Shown here one piece after another: positions 32,308 through 39,187 of a stretch of 64,000 nt of DNA. Numbering within the stretch: the stretch's first letter is position 1; every line of letters starts with the position of its first letter. Both the position numbers and the translations under genes were made by a program. The notes beneath the pieces are model-generated. The model made no database searches, was not told where the DNA came from, and worked only from the letters and a program-made list of their open reading frames with translations. This DNA is from Thermoanaerobacterales bacterium (GTDB taxonomy: Bacteria; Actinomycetota; Acidimicrobiia; Acidimicrobiales; VFJN01), in NCBI GenBank assembly GCA_017577565.1, contig PKRH01000002.1, positions 1-64,000 on the forward strand. The letters are read 5' to 3'.

Positions 32308-33665
32308 AGCGCACGTCGTCGTCGGCCACCTCCGCGGCGGCTCGCGGGACTGTAGCGAAGGCGCGGCCCCGGCCCGGACGGCGTGCGCGTGGACCCCGCC
32401 GGTGGGCCGCCCGGGCCGTGGCGGCGCTCGCCGTGGCCGGGGCGGGGCTGGTGGCCGTCGCTGCTCCCGGCGGCGCCCGGGACCGGTGCGCCGAGCGGAG
32501 CGACCGGGTGGTGGTCGTCGAGGTGGACGGGCTGATCGACCCCGTGCTCGCCGACCTGATCGAGGACCAGGTCGCCGACGCCGCCGAGACCTGCCCGCTG
32601 GCGCTCGTGCTGCAGTTCGACAGCGGCGGCGCCGTCATCTCGGACGGCGAGATGGACGACCTCGTGGCGACGATCGAGCGGTCGCCCGTGCCCGTGGCCG
32701 TGTGGGTCGGGCCCTCGGGCTCCAAGGCGGCCGACGAGGCCGTGCGCGTCCTGGCCGCCGCCGACCTCACCGGCGTGTCGGTCGGCTCCAGCGTCGAGGT
32801 GACCCCCGCGCTGCTCGAGGCCCGCGGCCTCGAGCCCGGCGACCTGGGCTCGGTCGACGTGGGCGACCGGGTCGGCGCCCGCCGGGCCGTCGAGCTCGAC
32901 CTGGTCGACAACGACGCCCCGACGATCCTCACCTTCGTCGTGGAGATCGACGGGTTCCGGACCGAGGTCGTCGACGGCGAGCGCCGCCCGACGACCGAGG
33001 TCGCCTTCACCGGGCTCGACGTGTTCGGCGAGGTCATGCACACCGTCGCCAGCCCCAACGTGGCCTACCTGCTGTTCGTCATCGGCCTGGGGCTGCTGCT
33101 GTTCGAGCTCTTCACGGCGGGGGTGGGCATCGCCGGCATGGTGGGCGCCGGCTCGCTCGTGCTCGGCTGCTACGGGCTGTCCGTGCTGCCGTTCCGGCCG
33201 GTCGGCGTCGCGCTCCTGCTGTTCGCCATGTTCGGCTACGGCGTCGACGTGCAGACCGGCGTGCCCCGCGTGTGGACCGGCATCGCCACCGTGAGCTTCG
33301 TGCTCGGCTCGCTGCTGCTCTACGACGGGGTCTCGGCGAGCTGGATCACGCTTCTCGTCGCCTTCGTCGGCATGACGCTCGCCATGGTCTCCGGCATGCC
33401 GACGATGGTGCGGAGCCGGTTCTCGACCCCGACGATCGGCCGGGACTGGATGATCGGCGAGATGGGCGACGCCCGCACCGACATCGCCCCCGACGGGGTC
33501 ATCACCCTGCGGGGCGCCCCCTGGCGCGCCCGCACCAACCGGGCGACGCCCATCCGCAAGGGCGAGCGGGCCCGGGTCGTGGCCATCGAGGGGCTCGTGC
33601 TGGAGGTCGAGCCCGAGGAGGGCGGCGCCCGGGACCATCGGGAGCGCGCCCGCTCCCGGCAGTAG
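32280..33665 (+). CDS. NfeD-family membrane protein with degenerate ClpP-like domain
   Basis: The 461-residue product has an Arg-rich N-terminus and signal-like helix (about 40-62), then a ClpP/SppA-like domain (VLQFDSGG ... GPSGSKAADEAVRVLAAAD). A block of four or five membrane helices (about 265-385) and a C-terminal OB-fold NfeD domain (IGEMGDARTDIAPDGVITLRG) follow. In active NfeD proteases the sequence after GxxA is A-S-A-G-T; here the Ser position is Asp (KAADEA), so peptidase activity is unlikely. The start at 32280 is doubtful because it overlaps the divergent ArsA start; no better start preserves the signal segment. Confidence 0.82.
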   Translation: MQRRTVQDPQRTSSSATSAAARGTVAKARPRPGRRARGPRRWAARAVAALAVAGAGLVAVAAPGGARDRCAERSDRVVVVEVDGLIDPVLADLIEDQVADAAETCPLALVLQFDSGGAVISDGEMDDLVATIERSPVPVAVWVGPSGSKAADEAVRVLAAADLTGVSVGSSVEVTPALLEARGLEPGDLGSVDVGDRVGARRAVELDLVDNDAPTILTFVVEIDGFRTEVVDGERRPTTEVAFTGLDVFGEVMHTVASPNVAYLLFVIGLGLLLFELFTAGVGIAGMVGAGSLVLGCYGLSVLPFRPVGVALLLFAMFGYGVDVQTGVPRVWTGIATVSFVLGSLLLYDGVSASWITLLVAFVGMTLAMVSGMPTMVRSRFSTPTIGRDWMIGEMGDARTDIAPDGVITLRGAPWRARTNRATPIRKGERARVVAIEGLVLEVEPEEGGARDHRERARSRQ

Positions 33666-33877
33666 CCACGGCGCCGGACCGCCCCTCCTTCCCCATTCGC
33701 GCCGTCGCCATTTCGACCCACCCGCGCCGGCCGTCATAGCGCTGAAGGTTCCGGTTACCGCCTGTTCACAAGCGCCTGACCTGGGACATCGCCGGGTCTG
33801 TCCGGCCGCCGCGCCCCAAACTGCCCCTTGTCCGGTTCCTTCCGACGGCGTTATCGTCCGCCGGAGGAAGGGGGGGT

Positions 33878-34147
33878 ATGTCTGTGAGTGCACAGCGCGT
33901 TGAAGAAGATTGGCAGATGCGCGCCGCGTGTCGCGGCCCGCAGGCCGCCGTGTTCTTCCCGCCGTCGCACTTCGAGCGCAAGAGCGAGAAGCTGCGTCGG
34001 GAGGAGCAAGCCAAGGCCATCTGCGCCACGTGTTCGGTGCGCGAGCCGTGCCTCGAGTACGCGCTCCGCATCCGTGAGCCTCACGGGATCTGGGGGGGCC
34101 TGAGCGAGGCAGAGCGCCGAGCAGCCTTGGCGGCACAGCAGAACTGA
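33878..34147 (+). CDS. whiB: WhiB-family iron-sulfur transcriptional regulator
   Basis: The 89-residue protein carries the four cluster cysteines Cys18, Cys49, Cys52 and Cys58 (C...CxxCxxxxxC), the GIWGG turn at 70-74 and a short basic tail SEAERRAALAAQQN. WhiB proteins bind a [4Fe-4S] cluster that senses redox or NO and act with sigma region 4. The ATG has GGAGGAAGGGGGG upstream. A 212-bp intergenic region precedes it and a 15-bp hairpin follows. Location beside the ArsA pair mimics whiB4 of mycobacteria, but which WhiB paralogue this is cannot be settled. Confidence 0.95.
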   Translation: MSVSAQRVEEDWQMRAACRGPQAAVFFPPSHFERKSEKLRREEQAKAICATCSVREPCLEYALRIREPHGIWGGLSEAERRAALAAQQN

Positions 34148-34165
34148 CACGTCAGCGCGACGCAC

Positions 34166-34211
34166 GGCCGGCGCGGCGCCGTCCCCGGAGGGGGAGGGCG
34201 CCGCGCCGGCC
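34166..34211 (+). terminator. 15-bp GC hairpin ending whiB
   Basis: Positions 34166-34180 and 34197-34211 are perfect reverse complements (15 bp) with a 16-nt loop, 18 nt after the whiB stop. There is no U-tract. Confidence 0.75.
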
Positions 34212-34626
34212 GCGTCTCGGGCCGGTCCCGGCCGCCACGCTCGCCGCCCACCACGGTGGCACCGGCCGGGCCCCGGGAGGGGCGCGCGGCGGCACCCTCG
34301 GGTCCGCACGGCCCGGTGCGGACCGGCCGGCGACCTTGGCGTGGCCGGAGCGCTGCGCCGATCCTCTGCGGTGCCACCGCTCTCCGAGCCGGCGGCACCG
34401 CCTGGCCCCCCGTGGTCGGCGCCACGCTCCAGCCACGCCGTACGAGGATCCCCTCCCCCGTCGGTGGCGGCATCGTAACCATCGGGACGTCGGATGTGAA
34501 GAGGGTCACGTCACGGCGTGCGTCCGCCCAGGCGAGGCGCGTGGGCAGGCCACCGGCGGGGCGGGCCGGCGGTAGGCTGGGGGCCCAGCGGCTCCCGGTT
34601 CACCCGACCGTCCGCCGCCGTCCCGC
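34212..34626. other. Intergenic region before fxsA, no gene seen
   Basis: Both strands have only low-quality Arg/Pro/Ala-rich open frames without family resemblance or ribosome sites. The one clear element is TAGGCT at 34573-34578, a plausible -10 box giving an about 40-nt leader to the gene at 34627. Confidence 0.5.
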
Positions 34627-35103
34627 ATGGCACTCCTGCTGTTCCTCGTCTTCGTCGTCGCCCCGCTCGCCGAGCTGGCCGTGCTCATCCAGGTGGGCGC
34701 CGCGATCGGGGTGCTGAACACCATCGGCCTCCTGGTCCTGGTGTCGCTGGTGGGCGCGTGGCTCGCCAAGCGGGAGGGGCTCGGCGTCCTCCGCCGCATC
34801 CAGGCGACGATCGCCCGGGGCGAGCTGCCCAGCAGGGAGGTCGCCGACGGCGCCCTGATCCTGCTGGCCGGGGCGCTGATGATCGCACCCGGGTTCATCA
34901 GCGACGCGCTCGCCGTCGTCCTGCTGCTGCCCCCGACCCGGGCCCTCGTGCGGGCGCCGCTCGTGCGCTGGGCCGTGGGCCGCGGGCGGGTCACCGTCGT
35001 CCGGGGCGCCCGGTGGGGCGGCGCGGAGGTGTGGGACGTCGAGAGCTGGGAGGAGCCGGCGCGACCCTCGCTGCGCCACGAGCTCGGAGAGGCCCATGAC
35101 TGA
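34627..35103 (+). CDS. fxsA: FxsA-family membrane protein
   Basis: The 158-residue protein has the FxsA layout of helices at about 1-20, 25-45 and 75-100 with LVSLVGAWLAKREGLGVLRRIQ, then GALILLAGALMIAPGFISDALAVVLLLPPTR, the family core. The remaining C-terminal tail is cytosolic. FxsA in E. coli relieves phage exclusion by F; the normal role is unknown. Its end overlaps the MBL-fold gene by 8 nt (35096-35103), so the two are coupled. Confidence 0.88.
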   Translation: MALLLFLVFVVAPLAELAVLIQVGAAIGVLNTIGLLVLVSLVGAWLAKREGLGVLRRIQATIARGELPSREVADGALILLAGALMIAPGFISDALAVVLLLPPTRALVRAPLVRWAVGRGRVTVVRGARWGGAEVWDVESWEEPARPSLRHELGEAHD

Positions 35104-35956
35104 CGCCTCTGCGGACGACCAGCCGAAGCCCATCGTCTACGGGGTGGCGAGCGCGCTGTCACCGATGGTGCGGCGCATCGTCGCCAACAACCCCGGCCTC
35201 ATGACCGGGCCCGGCACCAACACCTACCTGGTCGGCATCGACGAGATCGCCGTCATCGACCCCGGCCCGGCCGACGACGCCCACCTCGACGCCATCGCCG
35301 GCTGCGGCGGCGACCGCATCCGCTGGATCCTGCTGACCCACACCCACGAGGACCACTCGCCCGGCGCGACCGGCCTCCGCAAGCGGACGGGCGCCCCGGT
35401 GCTCGGGTTCGGGCCCGGGCACGGCAAGGGCAAGGTCCGGCTCGACGGCACGCTGGCCGACGGCGACGTCATCGAGGCGACCGAGTTCCACCTCACCGCC
35501 ATCCACACGCCGGGCCACGCGTCCAACCACCTCTGCTACCTCCTCAACGAGGAGCGCACCCTGTTCACCGGCGACCACCTCATGCAGGGATCGACGGTGG
35601 TCATCAGCCCACCGGACGGCGACATGGCCGCCTACCTGGCGTCGCTCGAGCGCGTCAAGGCCATCCGGCCCCGCCTGCGGGCCATCGCGCCCGGCCACGG
35701 CCACGTGATCACCGACCCGATCGCCGCCATCGACGAGGTCGTCGAGCACCGGCTGGCCCGCGAGGCGCAGGTCCTCGAGGAGCTGCGGTCGCGGGGCACC
35801 GCCACCATCGCCGAGCTCGTCGAGGCCATCTACACCGACGTCCCCGCCGAGCTGCACCCCATGGCCCGCCGCACCGTCTGGGCGCACCTGCGCAAGCTGG
35901 CCACGGAGGGCGCGGTGACCGGCGAGCGGCTCGACGGCAAGTGGTCGGCCGCCTGA
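35096..35956 (+). CDS. Metallo-beta-lactamase-fold hydrolase (LACTB2-like)
   Basis: The 286-residue protein has the MBL metal motif THTHEDHSPGA, a second His in IHTPGHASNH and Asp in LFTGDHLM. A C-terminal helical domain (about 225-286; AREAQVLEELRSRGTATIAELVEAIY) resembles the winged-helix-like tail of LACTB2/RNase-type proteins. NNPGLMTGPGTNTYLVG near residue 30 is the family opener. It is probably a nuclease- or thioesterase-type hydrolase. It is coupled to fxsA by overlap. Confidence 0.88.
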   Translation: MTDASADDQPKPIVYGVASALSPMVRRIVANNPGLMTGPGTNTYLVGIDEIAVIDPGPADDAHLDAIAGCGGDRIRWILLTHTHEDHSPGATGLRKRTGAPVLGFGPGHGKGKVRLDGTLADGDVIEATEFHLTAIHTPGHASNHLCYLLNEERTLFTGDHLMQGSTVVISPPDGDMAAYLASLERVKAIRPRLRAIAPGHGHVITDPIAAIDEVVEHRLAREAQVLEELRSRGTATIAELVEAIYTDVPAELHPMARRTVWAHLRKLATEGAVTGERLDGKWSAA

Positions 35957-35965
35957 CCGCTTCTC

Positions 35966-35971
35966 TAGGGT
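35966..35971 (+). promoter_or_regulatory. -10 box (TAGGGT) deciding the MerR start
   Basis: TAGGGT ends 7 nt before the GTG at 35979. Three in-frame GTGs are available (35970, 35979, 35982); only the second has the leaderless spacing seen elsewhere in the window. Confidence 0.5.
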
Positions 35972-35978
35972 GCGGGCA

Positions 35979-36740
35979 GTGGTGAGTGGGAGGAGCGCGG
36001 CCGACGACGCGCGGACCGGTGGCTACACCGTCGACGAGGTGGCGCGCCTGACCGGCGCCACCGTCCGCACGATCCGCTGGTACCAGTCCGAGGGGCTGCT
36101 GCCGCCCCCCCGCCGGTCGGGCCGGGTCGCCGTCTACGACGACGAGCACGTGGCCCGCCTGGAGGCCATCCGCGACCTGCAGGCCCACGGGCTGACGCTC
36201 ACCGCCATCCGCCGCCTGCTCGACCAGGCGCCGGGCCACGCGGCCAGCACGGCCCTCGCCTTCGTCAAGGCGGCGGTCGCCCAGACCGCCGACGAGGGCA
36301 CCGAGACCATCTCCGCCGAGGAGGGCGCGGCCCGCCTCGGCATGGCGGTCGACGAGGTCGACCCCGAGCTCGTCGAGCGGATGGGGATGGCCCGCGTGCT
36401 CGAGGACGGGCGCTGGCAGGTCCTCGTGCCGTCGGCCTTCGAGGCCGCGGCCGAGCTCGCCCGGGCCGGCGTGCCCGCCGACAAGCGGGTCGAGGTCGGC
36501 CAGGCGCTGCACGAGCACGCGCAGGCCATGGCCCGGGCGGTCGTCGACCTGTTCGTCGAGCACCTGTGGCGGCCCTCCGACCACCACGCCGACGATCCCG
36601 AGGCCTGGACGGCCCTGACCGAGGCCGTCGAGCGCCTGCGGCCGCTGGCGACCGCGACGGTGGCCAGCTTCTTCGGCGTGGCGCTGGCCCGGGAGGCCGA
36701 GGCCGCCGCCGAGCGCGCCCTCGCCTCGCCCTCGTCCTGA
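35979..36740 (+). CDS. MerR-family transcriptional regulator
   Basis: The 253-residue protein has an N-terminal MerR winged helix (about residues 14-85): YTVDEVARLTGATVRTIRWYQSEGLL (in parts), the wing RRSGRVAVYDDEHV and the dimer helix. A long C-terminal all-helical domain of about 150 residues resembles TetR-like ligand domains (LVERMGMARVLEDGRW, EHAQAMARAVVDLFVEHLW). No Cys pair for metal sensing is present, so it is not a metal sensor of the MerR/CueR kind. It lies downstream of the MBL gene and convergent with mrp. Confidence 0.88.
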   Translation: MVSGRSAADDARTGGYTVDEVARLTGATVRTIRWYQSEGLLPPPRRSGRVAVYDDEHVARLEAIRDLQAHGLTLTAIRRLLDQAPGHAASTALAFVKAAVAQTADEGTETISAEEGAARLGMAVDEVDPELVERMGMARVLEDGRWQVLVPSAFEAAAELARAGVPADKRVEVGQALHEHAQAMARAVVDLFVEHLWRPSDHHADDPEAWTALTEAVERLRPLATATVASFFGVALAREAEAAAERALASPSS

Positions 36741-36775
36741 GCCCGGCGAGCGCGCGGGAGCGGCGCCGCCGGGGC

Positions 36776-37963
36776 TCAGGTGCCGGCGCCGCGGATCTCG
36801 AGCGCGGTCTCCGCGGCGGCGAGGATGCGAGCGCTGCACCCGGCCATCGCCGCCGGGGGCACGGCCTCCTCGACGATGCGGGCGGCGATGGCCCGGAAGG
36901 CCTCGGCCGCCGGCCCCTCGCCCAGCACGACCGGGCTGCCCTCGTCGCCGCCGGCCGACACGGACGGCTCGAGCGGCACCTGCCCGAGCAGGGGGACGCC
37001 GGCGTCCTCGGCCAGCTGGCGACCGCCGCCCTCGCCGAAGAGGGCGTAGCTCTCGCCGTGGTCGCACCGGAACGCGCTCATGTTCTCGATGACGCCGGCC
37101 ACCCGCAGGTAGCTCTTGCGGGCCATGCCCACGGCCCGGATCGCGACCTTCTGGGCGGCGCGGGCGGGCGTCGTCACGACCACGACGTCGGCCCGGGGCA
37201 CGAGCCGGGCGACGCCCATCTGCACGTCGCCGGTGCCCGGGGGCATGTCGACCAGCAGGTAGTCGAGGTCGTCGCCCCAGCGGACGTCCTGCAGGAAGTG
37301 CTGGACGCCCCGGTTGAGCATGAGGCCCCGCCACATCAGCGCGGTCTCCTCGTCGTCGACGAGCAGGCCCATCGACACGACCCGCAGGACCCCGTCGCCG
37401 AGCGGCCGCTCGATCGGCACGATCTGCTTGCGACCGTCCTCGACGGTGCCGGCCAGCCGGCCCTCGACCCCGAGCATGCGGGGGACGGAGAAGCCCCAGA
37501 TGTCGGCGTCGAGCACGCCGACGGTCAGGCCCCGGGCGGCCAGGGCGGCGGCGAGGTTCACGGTGACCGACGACTTGCCGACGCCACCCTTGCCCGACGC
37601 GATGAGGACGACCTTGGCCGACAGCGGCACCGAGGTCTGCTCCGGTCGCTGCGCCGCCTTGAGGCGGGCGGTGGCCATGGCGGCCGAGCGCTCCTCGGGG
37701 GTCATCTCGCCCCAGTGCAGGCGCACCTCGGTGACCCCGGGGAGGGACTCGAGCCGGGCGACGACGTCCTTCTTGATCTGCGCCCGCAGCGGGCACCCGG
37801 CGGTGGTCAGCGCGACCGTGACGTCGACGGCGCCGTCGGGGCGCACCTCGGCCGAGCGGACCATGCCGAGCTCGACGATGTCGCTGCCCAGCTCCGGGTC
37901 GACGACGCCGCGGAGGACGCCCATGACGTCCTGCGACGTCGGCAGCGACCGGTTCACATCCAC
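36776..37963 (-). CDS. mrp: Mrp/NBP35-type Fe-S cluster carrier ATPase
   Basis: The 395-residue protein has an N-terminal MIP18/DUF59 domain (about 1-85; LRGVVDPELGSDIVELGMV, TTAGCPLRAQIKKDV) and a P-loop NTPase domain with SGKGGVGKSSVTVNLA. It continues with VGVLDADIWGFSVPRMLG, the DYLLVDMPPGTGD switch and TTPARAAQKVAIRAV. The C-terminal Cys pair (CxxC) of ApbC/Mrp is reduced to a single FRCDHG, as in other actinobacterial versions. It carries Fe-S clusters to apo-proteins. The divergent neighbour is a CPF-type regulator followed by IscA, forming a Fe-S cluster set. GTG start at 37963. Confidence 0.92.
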   Translation of the reverse strand: MDVNRSLPTSQDVMGVLRGVVDPELGSDIVELGMVRSAEVRPDGAVDVTVALTTAGCPLRAQIKKDVVARLESLPGVTEVRLHWGEMTPEERSAAMATARLKAAQRPEQTSVPLSAKVVLIASGKGGVGKSSVTVNLAAALAARGLTVGVLDADIWGFSVPRMLGVEGRLAGTVEDGRKQIVPIERPLGDGVLRVVSMGLLVDDEETALMWRGLMLNRGVQHFLQDVRWGDDLDYLLVDMPPGTGDVQMGVARLVPRADVVVVTTPARAAQKVAIRAVGMARKSYLRVAGVIENMSAFRCDHGESYALFGEGGGRQLAEDAGVPLLGQVPLEPSVSAGGDEGSPVVLGEGPAAEAFRAIAARIVEEAVPPAAMAGCSARILAAAETALEIRGAGT

Positions 37964-37971
37964 GGGGCCGG

Positions 37972-37977
37972 ATTCTA
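37972..37977 (-). promoter_or_regulatory. -10 box (TAGAAT) for mrp
   Basis: On the minus strand TAGAAT ends 8 nt before the GTG at 37963. It is the best match to the TAnnnT consensus in the window. Confidence 0.6.
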
Positions 37978-38009
37978 CCGGCGGAGGCCGGGGAAACCGG
38001 GAGCCGGGG

Positions 38010-38015
38010 TAGACT
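38010..38015 (+). promoter_or_regulatory. -10 box (TAGACT) for the SufR-like gene
   Basis: TAGACT ends 8 nt before the GTG at 38024. It lies 33 bp from the mrp box on the other strand, so both promoters share one short control region. Confidence 0.55.
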
Positions 38016-38023
38016 CCCCCGAC

Positions 38024-38725
38024 GTGACCGAGGTCGCTCGGAACGCGCCCGCCACGCCGCGGCTCGACGTGCTGAAGGCGCTCGGCGACAACACGCGGTA
38101 CGCGATCTACCTCGAGCTCGCCCGGTCACCCCGCCCGCTGGCCACGGCCGAGGTGGCGGAGACGCTCGGGCTGCACCCGAACACGGTCCGACCCCACCTC
38201 GAGCGCATGCGCGAGGTCGGGCTGCTCACCATCGAGACCGACGCCCGCGGCACCGTCGGCCGCCCCCAGCACCTCTACTCGCTGGCCCCCGACGCGCCGT
38301 CCCTCGGCCTCGAGCCGGCCACGTTCCCGGTGCTCGCCCGCATGCTCCTGCGGGTGGCGGCCACCGCCGAGCTCGGCCGCGACGAGGTCGTCGAGGCGGG
38401 CCGGGAGCAGGGCGAGGCCGACGCCGCGACGATGACGCCGCCGGACGGCGTGCCCCCGGCGGCCGCCTGCCTGGAGGCGCTCCTGGCACGCCTCGACGCC
38501 CTGGGCTTCGACCCGGCGGTCGCCGGCGACGACGAGACGGCCACCGTCGCGTTCACCCACTGCCCGTTCCGCGAGCTGGCCGAGGCGCAGCCCGACATCG
38601 TCTGCGCGCTCCACGAGGGCCTGGTCGAGGGCATCGTCGACACGCTGGGTGGCGCGGCCGTCGAGGCGTTCCACCCGCTCACCCACCCGTCGGCCTGCCA
38701 GGTGCAGCTCGCGCTGTCACGCTGA
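38024..38725 (+). CDS. ArsR/SufR-like winged-helix regulator with CPF/VC cysteines
   Basis: The 233-residue protein has a winged-helix domain (about 12-90; LDVLKALGDNTRYAIYLELA, TAEVAETLGLHPNTVRPHLERM, GRPQHLYSL). Its C-terminal sensor region carries Cys in AACLEALL, THCPFRELAE and IVCALHEGLVEG, and one more near the end (SACQVQL). The CPF...VCxxH arrangement is the Fe-S ligand pattern of SufR-type repressors. Position between mrp and an IscA-type gene supports a role sensing Fe-S status. SufR identity is inferred, and cluster ligands need testing. A paralogue of the same 233-residue length lies at 49680. Confidence 0.8.
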   Translation: MTEVARNAPATPRLDVLKALGDNTRYAIYLELARSPRPLATAEVAETLGLHPNTVRPHLERMREVGLLTIETDARGTVGRPQHLYSLAPDAPSLGLEPATFPVLARMLLRVAATAELGRDEVVEAGREQGEADAATMTPPDGVPPAAACLEALLARLDALGFDPAVAGDDETATVAFTHCPFRELAEAQPDIVCALHEGLVEGIVDTLGGAAVEAFHPLTHPSACQVQLALSR

Positions 38726-38822
38726 GCGCGACATGTCGCCGCCGACGGCGGCGCCCCGGTACCCTGGTGCCGTTCCCGGGAACGTCCGGTTTCCACGCCA
38801 GACCGGAGGAGGCTCCAGAGAC

Positions 38823-39143
38823 GTGATCGCGCTCACCCCGGCCGCAACCGAGAAGGTCCGCTCCCTCATGGAGCAGGAGGGGGCCGAGGACCTCGCGCTG
38901 CGTGTGGCCGTGCGCCCGGGCGGTTGCTCCGGGTTCAGCTACGAGATGTTCTTCGACACCGACGTGTCGGACGAGGACAAGACGGCCGAGTACGACGGCG
39001 TGAAGGTCGTCGTCGACCCGTCGAGCGCCATGCTCCTCGAGGGCGCGACCCTCGACTACAAGGACGGCCTCCAGGGCGCGGGGTTCGCCATCGACAACCC
39101 CAACGCCCAGCGCACGTGCGGGTGCGGCCAGAGCTTCAGCTGA
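38823..39143 (+). CDS. erpA: A-type Fe-S carrier (IscA/ErpA family)
   Basis: The 106-residue protein has the A-type scaffold signature with three cysteines Cys35 (GGCSGFSY), Cys99 and Cys101 (TCGCGQSF), the canonical cluster ligands. LALRVAVRPGGC and ATLDYKDGLQGAGFAIDNPNA are family blocks. A GGAGGAGG lies about 12 nt before the GTG start. A TACCCT box lies about 60 nt upstream. It hands Fe-S clusters to apo-enzymes, in keeping with the mrp and SufR-like neighbours. Confidence 0.93.
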   Translation: MIALTPAATEKVRSLMEQEGAEDLALRVAVRPGGCSGFSYEMFFDTDVSDEDKTAEYDGVKVVVDPSSAMLLEGATLDYKDGLQGAGFAIDNPNAQRTCGCGQSFS

Positions 39144-39187
39144 CGACGACGCGCTGAGCCGTCCGGGCCGGCGCAGCTGGGGAGCTG

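Noticed and set aside
34256-34717. Open frame of 153 codons before fxsA
   Set aside because: Arg/Pro-rich, overlaps the start of fxsA in another frame, no ribosome site and no family resemblance.
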